DNA of 64,000 nt from Lepas anatifera (taxonomy: Eukaryota > Arthropoda > Thecostraca > Lepadidae): assembly GCA_034440635.1 (NCBI GenBank), contig JAOTON010001929.1:2555001-2619000 (forward strand), given 5' to 3'. How positions within the stretch are numbered: the stretch's first letter is position 1; each line of letters begins with the position of its first letter. A program made the translations under genes and the position numbers. The notes under the pieces are model-generated. The model saw nothing but the letters and a program-made list of their open reading frames with translations. It was not told where the DNA came from and did no database searches. Below, piece after piece: positions 24,450 through 33,404 of the stretch.

Positions 24450-25573
24450 CATAGGCGGATCCAGGATTTGTGATGGAGGAGGCACGTTATCGAGGGGCGA
24501 CATTTGAGTTCCGAGCATGGATCTCAGTTTTTGGTGGAAATAAGTCAATCCGAGTTCGAAAAATTTTTCCAAGAGCCAAATGGGTACCAAATAGCCAGAT
24601 TTTAGGCTGGAAAGACCCCTCACCGTTCACAACAAAGGGGAGGAAATCAAAGCAAAACATATTTTATAACAGTTAACGCATAAGTGATGACAATTTAATG
24701 TTGACTTGAAGCACTATTCTATTCGATAGTCACTCTCTCAGTATCGGTTATCGCTTGTCTCAGTAGAAAACCAGGTCTTGATTATTGAAGTTATTTCAGC
24801 CACTTGTCTTTGAACTTTCTCGCCGCTTCGGACTATGCCTTCCACTTCTCCACAAAGAACAAAACTTGTTCAAGCCATTAAAACAGCGGTTAGATCTCTC
24901 GGTGCCAGACAACAATCCACCACGGAGACCAATTCACATCAGAATCGAAAAAAATGTACCACCAAATGACGCGTTCAATTGTGCAATGTTTCCCGAAAAA
25001 GGGAAAACATGGTTCCGCACGTGTTGTTTTTTTCAGTTGGTCTGTTGCTTTATATATTGGTAGTGTCGACACTCCGTAGTCAACTACAGAAGAAGTCAAA
25101 AGAAGCCATATTTATGTAAGGGGTCAACTGAAAATAGATCAGGAGCAAACTGCTAGACAAAGAGCCCAAACACGCCAGCTTACAAAAGGGGCCAACTCGA
25201 GAAAATATTTAGAACTAACCACGAAAAAAACATTCTAAATATCTCCAAAAGAGCCAGCCGGGCAGCGCTGGCCCGGGTGCGCCAGCACTGGCAGATCCAG
25301 GGGACCGGACAATTTTCCCTCAAATCCCCGGGTTTTTGCCGAATCTCTTTCAACATATGTTTTTTTACGATTCTGGGCCCCGCTGCCCCTCCCCCTCAAA
25401 CCTTCGGTCTGTATCCGCCCTCGGATGCCGGGGCCGGGGTCCCTCGGATGCCGGGGCCCGGTCCTGTGCGCCTAGCAGCGCTGGTCCGCGTGCGTTGTGC
25501 GGGCGCTGGGTGAGTGGATCACCTCCGCCTGAGTGGGCGCACCTCCGCCTTTCTTCCCCTGGATCCGCCTATG
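24450..25573. mobile_element. Element with perfect 16-bp inverted repeats
   Basis: CATAGGCGGATCCAGG at 24450-24465 is perfectly inverted at 25558-25573. The related string TGGCGGATCCA recurs at the ends of other short elements in the window (3389-3531 and 40292-40582). That suggests a hAT-like MITE group. No target duplication was recognised, so the true boundaries may lie slightly outside. Confidence 0.5.
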
Positions 25574-25673
25574 CAACTGATGGAGCGGGTGCTTGTTCAC
25601 GTTTCGAAGCGAGGCGATGTGCATGAACATGTCTCGATGATGTCGGGATCTTGCGCATGGAGAGTTTCATTTC

Positions 25674-25859
25674 ATGTTCATCCGGGAGTGTAACTTTGTG
25701 TACTTTCAGGGGTGCGTGAGCCTCCCTAAAACTTTTGAAAGCACCATTGAACTTCCAAAAGCACCCCTAAAACTATTCTGTCACATTCTAATGGGACCTA
25801 ATGCGAGGATTATACAGCAATTAAATAGAAAGTATCCGAGATTCGGAGCTCTCTTGTAA
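25674..25859 (+). CDS. Short KH-like open frame, possible exon remnant
   Basis: A frame of 61 codons reads IELPKAPLKLFCHIL followed by GPNARIIQQLNRKYPRFG. The pattern of a beta strand, then a GPN(A) loop, then a helix IIQQLNRKY, resembles the core of a KH RNA-binding domain, as in vigilin-type proteins (GPxGxxI followed by a helix). A possible splice acceptor (TGTGTACTTTCAG) precedes the motif at about 25710. The rest of a KH domain does not follow. The frame is identical at 53344-53529. It is either an exon remnant or chance. Confidence 0.3.
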   Translation: MFIRECNFVYFQGCVSLPKTFESTIELPKAPLKLFCHILMGPNARIIQQLNRKYPRFGALL

Positions 25860-26097
25860 CCATTCTTCTGGAGAGATAGTTTCGCGCTTAAAAGATTAGT
25901 TAAGTGATCTGGAGGTTTCTTATAACCACATGAGGTCATATTTAGACGGACGGCGGGGGTAACGATGGAAATTAGGTAGCTGCCACTTGCGACCAAAGCC
26001 GAAAGAGCACGTTTTCCAAAATGTTAATTGCCGTGTCGCCGTTGTCTCAGAAGCAGTACCATCGAGTGCAGCTAGACTTGTCGTTGTTTCCTTGATC

Positions 26098-26190
26098 ATG
26101 TCTTCCAGAAAGAAAACACAAAGTTCACTGCTGGACTTCTTTTCCAAAATGCCACGGCGCATGCTGCAATTTCTTCCTGAATTTATTTAG
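26098..26190 (+). CDS. 30-codon frame with PIP-box motif
   Basis: The frame begins MSSRKKTQSSLLDFFSK. QSSLLDFF matches the PCNA-interacting (PIP) box pattern Q-x-x-[LIM]-x-x-F-F, and the preceding RKK fits the basic flank often seen. N-termini of this style are common in hAT/ZMYM-type transposase-derived proteins. It stops after 30 codons, with no clear splice donor inside. The same frame is intact at 53764-53856. Confidence 0.3.
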   Translation: MSSRKKTQSSLLDFFSKMPRRMLQFLPEFI

Positions 26191-26341
26191 GCTGTATTTA
26201 GATCAGACCTGTCCATAGCTGCTATACGTACCAAAGCAGGGTCCAAAAGGCAACATGTGGTAGCTGTGCATCTATTGAAGCTTGTTTAGAAAGGGAGAGA
26301 AACCAGGGCCAATATACCAGGGCACGGTAGCTTGTGCTTAA

Positions 26342-27120
26342 GGGGAGATACGCGAAACAATATTATTGACTAGATCAAAACGTCACAAAAAGTTGTTTCA
26401 GAAGTCCTATTCTCATTTTTTTGCGAATTCGGCCTCCAAATGCCTTAAAATCGCTCTCAAAGTCAACTTTTCTTGACGAATTATCGAACATTATCACTAT
26501 CAATCAAATGACGTAGCCTCGGCTATGACCATCAATTCCTCTAAGAACTAGGTCATATCTGTCTTAAACAGTAGTGTAGAACCTCGAACTATCATGAAAA
26601 AATTACCTGAAAAACAACATTCCAAAACTCTTTTGAAACATAAATATAAGACTTTAAAAAATCACAAATGACCAATCAGAAGCCCGGGAATTATCATACC
26701 TGGGTCGCGTAAGCTATCTGACGCAAAAATTTCATCATCCTGGAATTTTTTTAGAAAACGACTGAGGACCCGGTCGAGGTACGGAACGATGGAATACTCG
26801 GGTAATTATTTCATGTTTCATGCTTAGGGCCAAATGATTCATTTTGTAGTTTTTATAACTGATGTAAAACTAATTCGAATACAATTACAGGAGGACAGAC
26901 ATTTGTATTACAAAAACAATTACTCTAAAATTTTACATAGCCTTTGAAAACGTTAAGATGAAGAGCAGGTTCCAGTCTTTTACCGGTACCGTTAAGAGAT
27001 TTCGATCATAGTTGAGTGGCCTAAAAAAATTTCCGAAGATACAAAAATTATATATAGTTTCGTAATCAAGATTTTTCAAATATCAAGAAACCACAATAAT
27101 TTTTCTTCGCGTATCTCCCT
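26342..27120 (+). mobile_element. Diverged TTAA-MITE, uninterrupted copy
   Basis: Its ends are GGGGAGATACGCGAAA and CGCGTATCTCCCT, with TTAA at 26338-26341 and 27121-27124. Internal sequence is recognisably related to 12404-13199 but clearly diverged. In copy 2 the same MITE (54008-57166) is split by a CACTG element. Here the join at about 26692-26695 is the empty site. Confidence 0.82.
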
Positions 27121-27124
27121 TTAA

Positions 27125-27560
27125 GCCTCGCCCATCTGACAGGAGCACTGATGGTCTCCACCAGGTTTTTCAAGGATAGCCGAAAACGACGGCGCTGCGC
27201 CGCCGTACTTTGTTTATCTCTTCCTTGATATATTCCGCATCTTTAAAAATTAACTTTGGTCTTGTTAGGCCAGGTCATCAGGCCAGGGCAAGTGGCTCCA
27301 TCTAAAAAAAATTAGGATTGCATTTATGCAATAATTAAAGTAAAGTTAAGACAGTTACTTATAAGTAAGAAAACGTTTAAGCTAGCAATCCAACACTTAT
27401 ACAACGTGATGGGCCTACCAGGTACTACAACATTGATTCCGGGTTTGTGGAAACCGGTAACATAGTTTCGTTTACGGGTCACCTCTTCAATGGAAATACA
27501 TGGTAAAAATTGCAAAATGACAATATTTTGGTTCATATTGCTTCCCCTCGTCCTTCGACG
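27125..27560 (+). mobile_element. Truncated GC-hairpin/AGGTCA element
   Basis: It begins directly at the TTAA closing the previous MITE. It has the family layout: a GC-rich end, GGTTTTTC, then a GCGCC hairpin at about 27190-27210, then an AT-rich body with AGGTCA-type motifs near 27270. The 3' end is not recognised; the stated end is approximate. Confidence 0.5.
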
Positions 27561-27889
27561 GGCCGATTCAACGCCCCTCGCTATTTTTCGCGATCATTGG
27601 CGGACGCAGGGCGGGGATGAATGATTCTCCCTTCTCAATGACAAGGGGGAAGCATACAATCTTGAACTATCGCTGACAAGAAGTAAACCACCTAGAAAAA
27701 TCCTTCGATTTAGGCCTTTCGCTTTGTTGGGCCTCGTTTGTGGTTCACGATATGTTGGTTTGCGCCGCCCTGTGATCGGGCATCGCGGCAACTGCGAATT
27801 ATCGGCTGAGCATGCACTTATTAAAACCGTCACAACTTATCTTCGGTCGTCGTAGCTGATCCTTATTGTTCCTTTTGTTGCCGGCTTAA

Positions 27890-28904
27890 CACGCGCCCCG
27901 CTGGGGGGCGAAATTCGCCCCCCTCCTGGTTTTTCCCAGATAGCTCAAAAACGAAGAGACGCAGAACAACGAAAGTTGCGGTACCTTATCCCTGATCAAT
28001 TTTACACATCTGACCAAATTTTTCAGTTAAGGTCATGCCAGGCAAAGGAGCTATTCAGGGTCAAGTGACCCAGCCTCAAAACCTAAAATTACGAGTTTGA
28101 AGCAGCGCCCAGGGAACATTAACAAACCGATCAGTTTGAAACTTACACAATATGATACGGTCATTAGGGTCTACAAATCTGCTATCTCGGAATTCCGATA
28201 TTGGTGACCTAAGGTGGGGTCAATTTTTGGCCACCCCATTATAAGTCTATGGTGAAAAATAGACTGGACTTGTTTTCAAGAAATACTGGATAGATAAGGC
28301 TGAAAATTCTCAAACTGTCTATTCTTACCACGATCTTGACCATAAAATTGAGTTTTTGAGCACCTGACCTCTCAAAGGTCATATCAGGTCACCGGAGCAG
28401 AGAGTGATTGTTTTGCCAATAACTTCTCACTGAATTGAGATAAAGCTCCCATTTTGCTTGCATTGTGTTTATATTGTCACGGGGAGTCGATTGATTGATA
28501 TGCAACATGACCATACCAGATCACTCTGTGACCCTGACCTAGGTCGAGGTCAGGTCATTTGGACTTTTTTACCTAGCAAGGTCATGTTATACGTAATTCG
28601 ATTTGCCGCGATGAGAGGATTCCAATGATGCATAAAAATTTGCTCTAGCTCCCCTGAGGGCAGATCTAGAGAGGGAAACGTACACTGCTCTGTTGTAAGC
28701 CTATGGAGCATTCTTTGACCTATGCTGACCTCAATATTGACCTGACATAAAAATTATTCTTATAAATTCTCTTCGTCTTGTCAAGAGCTTTCGAACACCG
28801 CCCGTAATTTTCCTTTAGCTTTGGGGGGAACGAGATACGGAGGGAGGCGAAAAACGCCCCCCCCAGCGGGGCGCGTCATGCAAGGGAACCCAGCGGGGCG
28901 CGTG
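27890..28904 (+). mobile_element. TTAA element with hairpin ends and AGGTCA-rich body
   Basis: Ends CACGCGCCCCGCTGGGG and CCCCAGCGGGGCGCGTG are bounded by TTAA at 27886-27889 and 28905-28908. Just inside the left end is a hairpin (27903-27923) with core GGCGAAATTCGCC. Near the right end GGCGAAAAACGCC recurs. The body has numerous AGGTCA/TGACCT motifs, including a direct repeat with 4-bp spacing at 28376-28391. No coding sequence is present. Copy 2 has it at 58169-59188. Confidence 0.82.
28376..28391 (+). promoter_or_regulatory. AGGTCA direct repeat, 4-bp spacing (DR4)
   Basis: The sequence is AGGTCATATCAGGTCA. This is the arrangement bound by several nuclear-receptor heterodimers with RXR/USP. 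The same 16-bp string occurs in a different element at 38992-39007. Function is an inference; it could equally be a transposase site. Confidence 0.45.
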
Positions 28905-28908
28905 TTAA

Positions 28909-29307
28909 GGCGTAGACGATTTGTGTGAAAAATATTATCTCCAAATCAGACCGTTATCAAAACTTCACTACGTTGTTGTGACCCGTTATGGTCGTATTTT
29001 TGTGCCCAGAGGGTCAGAACGCCCAAAGTTCGTTTACTATTACTAGGGGTGGCTAGAAATGAGCACTTGCTATCCTCGTTTAAAACCATGCCATTGTTTT
29101 TGGAAAGGTTCCGAATGCAGCGATGAGGAAGTATCATGTTTCAATACCTGCACAAGGGACGGAGCGCTCCCAAAAGCGAACACAATCATGGTTACTGCGT
29201 TGCAAACAATTCTTAAACGTATCATATCCATTTGACATAGTTTCAAACGCCACTTTTTGGGGTTTATTCCATTTATTTTAGGCCCGCTGGATCACTGTGC
29301 ACAGGCC
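28909..29307. other. No gene seen
   Basis: This unique sequence lies between the AGGTCA-rich element and the 32-bp array and is shared with 59193-59591. No convincing open frame, RNA gene or repeat is visible. Confidence 0.5.
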
Positions 29308-29557
29308 GGGTCACGTGTCGGACAGAGATCCACCAATCAGTGGCTCATGCCGGACAGGGAGTCACCAATCAGTGTCACGTGTCAGACAGGGAGCCACCAA
29401 TCAGTGTCACGTGTCAGACAGGGAACCACCAATCAGTGGCACAAGTCGGACAGGGAGCCACCAATCAGTGGCACAAGTCGGACAGGGAGCCATCAAACAG
29501 CGGCACGTGCCGGACAGGAAGCTATCAATCAGTGGCACGCGCGCGCCGGGAAATCTG
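29308..29557 (+). repeat. 32-bp tandem array with CCAAT and E-box motifs
   Basis: CAATCAG or a close variant starts at 29334, 29366, 29398, 29430, 29462, 29494 and 29526, exactly 32 bp apart. Most units contain a CCAAT box, and some contain the E-box CACGTG, for example at about 29312, 29376, 29408 and 29504. A 32-bp period is close to three helical turns, so the motifs share a DNA face. Because 32 is not a multiple of three, the long open frames across it in three registers are artefacts. It lies about 260 bp beyond the lectin stop codon. Confidence 0.85.
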
Positions 29558-29818
29558 CAACCCGCAACACAGTGCCTTCATACCCGGCAAAGATTGCAAC
29601 TCAAGCCGAAATCTTACCCACAACGAAAACGAAAACAAATCAACAAAACTACCAATTCTAAAAACAGCCCCACATAATGTACTGACGTTTTCGGCTTCTC
29701 AATGAAACCATGAGACAACTAGTCCACAAACTGCACCCTGCGATCGCCATACATCAAGCTAGAAGCGGAACGCCGAGGTTCCAAACTGCAGCGGCGAGGC
29801 GAACCGACAGTGGCATGC

Positions 29819-30497
29819 TTAGCCACTGAAGCTACACAGAAACGGATATCGCGATGTGCAGAAGTCGTTGAACGCCCCACAGGCCTGCATAGCCACGCAA
29901 TACTGAGATTCGATGTTGTCGGGCTCTCCATTGAGCCAGGACGGGTACGCAGTCGATCTATTCAAGTGCACCCAACTTCCAGCTCTGGCGCCTCCGTACA
30001 CACCGATCCATGTTCGTTCCTTTGCAAGCGTCATCTCGCGCAGGATGGGCCAGTCGCTGATGGGGGGAAGCCGAGCCGGGCGCCAGGCTTCAGAGTGGTG
30101 CAGTGGTGTCTGGCATATATCCAGGTAGCGGGGAGAAGACGTAGTGGTAGCAGTAGCCACCCAGGCTGTACCATCCGTCAGGGCAAGAGCTACCACCTGG
30201 CGATCTGTGACGTGAATCCACCTTTCTACGGAAGAACATGGGCTTGTGGCTTTTATTTGTGGTGGCCTGAGACTCACACACGGTCGAGAACATGACACAA
30301 GTATTATGTTCTTGCTGGGTAAAGCCCAGGCAACCCGCGCCTTGCTTGTCGCAGTGGACCGCACAGATGGTAGCTGATCGTGCGATAACGGTTGATATAG
30401 GGCTGACATATTGAGAGGGCTCCGATATTTGGAAAATATCACCAGCAACTTCTGATGCTCCCGCCAACACAACTAAGAGCGCGGTAAGCAGCAGCAT
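29819..30497 (-). pseudogene. Secreted PAN/C-type lectin gene, copy 1, frameshifted
   Basis: The start at 30497 gives a typical signal peptide (MLLLTALLVVLAGASEVAG). A cysteine-rich segment of PAN/Apple type follows (ICAVHC, CLGF, CVMF, VCE, about residues 45-80). A C-type lectin domain then opens with SSCPDGWYSLGGYCYHYV. Its C-terminal half, in another frame, shows WIGV, a GEPDN motif where many carbohydrate-binding lectins have EPN, and the closing cysteines before FLCSFSG and TAA at 29819. The frame is lost at about 30060-30125. One base is missing from a G-run relative to copy 2, and the C-run at 30062-30067 has six bases where seven would restore the reading. The family functions in extracellular sugar recognition and immunity. 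It could still be a live gene if these are base-calling errors in homopolymers. Confidence 0.72.
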
Positions 30498-30529
30498 CCT
30501 TGTATGACGGGATCTGCAGAAGCACTGCG

Positions 30530-30539
30530 TATTTAATAA
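30530..30539 (-). promoter_or_regulatory. TATA-like box upstream of lectin
   Basis: On the minus strand TTATTAAATA lies about 33 bp before the ATG, so the 5' leader would be very short. The same string and spacing are kept in copy 2 (60816-60825). It is the only promoter-like signal seen. Confidence 0.4.
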
Positions 30540-30812
30540 CGCTGTGCAGACTGAGGTCCATTACTGTGTTGCTATGTTGTTGGTAGCTCCAACAAAGCCG
30601 CTAACTAATCAATGTTATCAACTTTTGCATGGTTGGTGCAGCAGTAATTAGTGCTATAAATTCTGGAGGTATTCTAACTTCAATGATTTGAACATTTGCG
30701 TTTAACATTTGCAAACCTTTTATTAGCGTTGAAGGATAAGTGTTGAAGAATATACCAGAAGACTATCACCCAGTCGGTTGTTGGGAGTTTCATAGACAGA
30801 GGGGTTTGTTGG
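30540..30812. other. No gene seen
   Basis: This unique AT-rich sequence lies upstream of the lectin promoter and is shared with copy 2. No coding or RNA feature is recognised. Confidence 0.45.
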
Positions 30813-30876
30813 CTCTGGATTGGTAGTTGGGGGCTGGTTACGGCTCCGTAACCCGCCCCCAACTACCAATCCGGAG
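30813..30876. repeat. 64-bp near-perfect palindrome
   Basis: Arms of 31 bp start CTCTGGATTGGTAG and meet around GGTTACGG-CT-CCGTAACC, with two mismatches. The structure is present in copy 2 at about 61098-61163. It sits about 10 bp from the TTAA of the next element and about 280 bp upstream of the lectin TATA-like box. Confidence 0.75.
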
Positions 30877-30889
30877 CCGTCTTTATTAA

Positions 30890-31910
30890 CCCGCGCCCCA
30901 CCGGGGTCCGGTGCCACCTTCGCCCCACCGGGGGCCATCGATGGCCCCCTCTAACTCCGAAAATATAGGCGTTAGCGCAAATCTGCAAAGTGCACTAGAA
31001 AGCTCGCGTGAATTCAGTAAGAAATTACTTCACATGTTTTAGTGCTCAGGTCAATGGTTTGACCTCCAGAGGTCAAATTAGGTCAAGATCGGCTATTTTC
31101 ACTCAAATATGCAATGCTTAAGCAAACTGGGCATAACTCTTATACCATTAGAGCTATTGAGGTCTGATAAAGTACATTTGATAGGAAATTGCCAGCACTT
31201 TTTCCGCTATGTGCAATGGTAAGACCTCTCGCCAGTGGTTTGACCTCCAGAGGTCACCTCGTGACCTAATATAACCTGAGGTCACGAAAGGTCAGAAAGT
31301 GACATTGCTGTATATCAAATGAAAGCCAGTGACAAGACAAACACGATGGTGTTTGTTTCATCGCTCTAGCTGAATTAGGTCAAAAGTTATTGTCAAAAAA
31401 CTGTTTTTGACCCCTGGTAACCTTGTATGACCTTGGAGAGGTGAAAAGGCAAATATGGCCCCTGGAATCCGTGAAAGGGTGTCAAAGAACGCTTTTCTGA
31501 TCAAACCGAGCATTTTCAATCGTTTTTGTGACTTTTAGATCATAAGGCAGCTTTTCCCCATGCTTTTTCAACGGGAGAGGTCAACTCGTGACCTGACCTC
31601 AGGAAACGAAATCGAAAAATCCCGGATATACACCTTGTAGACCCTGGAGGGGTCATAAAGTGTAGGAAGTCTCAAATCGATCGACTTCGAAATGTAGCTC
31701 TTACAGAGCTCTAAAGTTGAAGTGAGGTGACCTTGGTTGACCTCGTCTGGTGACCTGACCTTGGGTCACCCGGGGTAAAAAATTTCAGGGATGATGGGAA
31801 AATGATGCAGTGAGAGCTAGAGCCCTCAACCGTGGTGCTGCGCCTCATCGTTTTTCTGCTATCCCGGAAAAACTTTAGGGGGCTATCGATGGCCCCCGGT
31901 GGGGCGAGGG
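30890..31910 (+). mobile_element. TTAA element with ATCGAT hairpin ends and AGGTCA-rich body
   Basis: It is bounded by TTAA at 30886-30889 and 31911-31914. The perfect 20-bp palindrome GGGGGCCATCGATGGCCCCC lies near the left end (30930-30949). Its near-copy with one T lies near the right end (31878-31897). The body carries more than fifteen AGGTCA/TGACCT half-sites by eye, including 4-bp-spaced direct repeats at 31070-31085 and 31279-31294 and an everted pair at 31060-31075. No gene is present. It lies upstream of the lectin. Confidence 0.8.
31070..31085 (+). promoter_or_regulatory. AGGTCA direct repeat, 4-bp spacing (DR4)
   Basis: The sequence is AGGTCAAATTAGGTCA, and it is preceded by TGACCT at 31060-31065, which makes an everted repeat. 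It is conserved at 61358-61373 in copy 2. A second DR4, AGGTCACGAAAGGTCA, lies at 31279-31294. Confidence 0.45.
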
Positions 31911-31914
31911 TTAA

Positions 31915-32599
31915 GACGTCACGCTGGCGATGACATTGTTTTTTAGCCAAAAGGACCCCATGGTAAAATTGATTTACCTTCAAACATCTTTGGCAGGTAC
32001 AGTACCTACATTGGCGGATGCAGGGGGGGCATTCCAACATGGCCCCCCAAAGCGCTGGAAAGGGGCCAAACTATCTTTTGGCTCCGCAAAGGCCGGATAA
32101 ATGTTTGAGAAAAAAAGTTTTTTTTCAATAGGTCTGTCGAGCAATCAAATCTTCGCTCCCCCTCCCCCAGGAGAGCGATCATGTACTTGGAGGGGTAGCT
32201 TATACTAGGTCTGTCGAGCACCCAAATCGCACGTCCCACCACCCCTCCCCTCCCCCAGGAGGAGAGGAAAACATGGGTTTGGCCCCTAAAACTCGGGTCT
32301 GCGTCCCCCCTGTTCGCGATGACGCAAACACAGTTTGGTGTAGCCCAATGCTGAGTATAAATTGTATAAAAATTTATTTGACACATCTTGACCAAATTTG
32401 AAGTCAATGTCATGTCAGGTCATCGAGTTATGACGTCATTTCTAAACCCATGTAAGGTAGTTTTGGTCCTAAAATTAAGTCTGAAACACCGGACTGTAAT
32501 CGGCCTCTAGAAGAGCTAGGCCACGTTTCTAAACAGCATTCGAAAGCTCCTGAAAAGGTAATATGGAATATGTCATCCATTTTGTGTTCAAGTCCATAA
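31915..32599. other. Right end of duplication copy 1, no gene
   Basis: C-rich and G-rich stretches (about 32020-32290) and further GGTCA-type motifs are present. Similarity to copy 2 ends at CAAGTCCATAAC (32599 and 62889). No gene is supported. Confidence 0.5.
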
Positions 32600-33368
32600 C
32601 CAGAGCTGCAAAAAGTCGGGCTCTCGGGTCATAAAGTGCCCGGCAGATTTTAGGGCACGGTATGGTCCTGCGACAGATCTTACAAACTGTGAGAAAAAAA
32701 ATCTTGAAAGGAAACAGAAAAGATTTTTTGTTCTAAAAAAACTTAATATTAGAATTGTCACCTCTTTCACTCAACAAGTTTTTCATGAATTTGCACCTCT
32801 CCCATATCAAGCCAGTGTGCGGCAAGAACCGATGGAAAATCGAGGGATTTATGAATCGAGGGACCTTTGAATAGAGGGCCTTATGCACAGAGGGCCTTTT
32901 AAACGTCACCCAGAAAATCCTCTGCTCAGGGGCCAAAAAAGTGTTCAGTGTGTCACCATTCAAAATGTCAAACCATAAATGTGTCACCAGCACACGCTGC
33001 AAAATGTGGCACGTTTTGCGTTAGTAGGATACCAATGGGTACTCCTGGACTATTCTAGTTGTTGAATAGCATTACGAGCTCATGTTACAGGTGTTAATTT
33101 CGGCGATTTGTTCCGTTATTGGTCTCAAGGAAACACGTCGGCTAATTTTGTCACCTTACCCACCTTGGGCTGTCACCATTTACAATGCCAAAATGGTAGG
33201 TTTTTCGACCCCTGCCTCTGCTGGAAAAATTCCTTCACCGGCCTGTCGGGCCCGATTTGTATTCCATAGCACGCGACAGCTTGGCCCGACAGGCCGCCGT
33301 AAAGGCCTTTCGACAGACAAAACAGTTTTTTTCCTTCGTTTCCTTCGTTTGGAAGTACGCTTAACGCT
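32600..33368. other. Inter-copy sequence, no gene supported
   Basis: A frame of 89 codons on the minus strand (32733-33002) resembles nothing I know and overlaps loose repeats of the type GAGGGCCTT. An inverted pair (GCCTGTCGGGCC near 33240 and GGCCCGACAGGC near 33283) could form a stem. It leads into the strong palindrome at 33369. Confidence 0.4.
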
Positions 33369-33404
33369 GCCGCAAGGGCGCTGTTTGAACAGCGCCCTTG
33401 CGGC
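33369..33404. repeat. 36-bp perfect palindrome with 2-bp centre
   Basis: Two 17-bp arms, GCCGCAAGGGCGCTGTT and its complement, flank TG. The core CTGTTTGAACAG resembles the hairpin at 37979-37998 (TGTTTGAACA). It follows a TTAA at about 33361 and may be the end of a related, degraded element. Confidence 0.75.

Larger units (their letters stand above)
24293..26337. other. Duplicated host segment (matches 51964-54003)
   Basis: About 2 kb is nearly identical between the copies. It contains a 1.1-kb element bounded by 16-bp inverted repeats (24450-25573) and two small candidate coding stretches at 25674 and 26098. A GC-rich block lies at about 25260-25580. No complete gene is recognised. Confidence 0.55.
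1218..32599 (+). repeat. Large segmental duplication, copy 1
   Basis: Sequence from 1218 is collinear with copy 2 from 41291, and the similarity ends at about 32599 and 62889. Matching blocks are 1218-2251 with 41291-42330, 4643-5056 with about 42331-42742, 10727-14284 with about 42743-46300, and 21108-32599 with 48777-62889. Interruptions correspond to transposons present in only one copy. The left edge joins sequence like that at 38335-38432 to sequence starting at 41291. True tandem duplication and uncollapsed haplotypes cannot be separated from sequence alone. Confidence 0.85.

Noticed and set aside
29308..29557. CRISPR-like array
   Set aside because: Units are contiguous 32-bp repeats without unique spacers, and the genome is eukaryotic.
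29257..29705. Three overlapping frames of 121-134 codons with SDREPPISG-type repeats
   Set aside because: The 32-bp period reads open in all three frames because the unit lacks stops. A repeat peptide here is an artefact of the tandem DNA.
32020..32290. Candidate protein frames across C-rich tracts (for example 135 codons at 32006-32413)
   Set aside because: Proline/glycine-rich readings come from C- and G-runs, and run-length differences in copy 2 destroy the frame.
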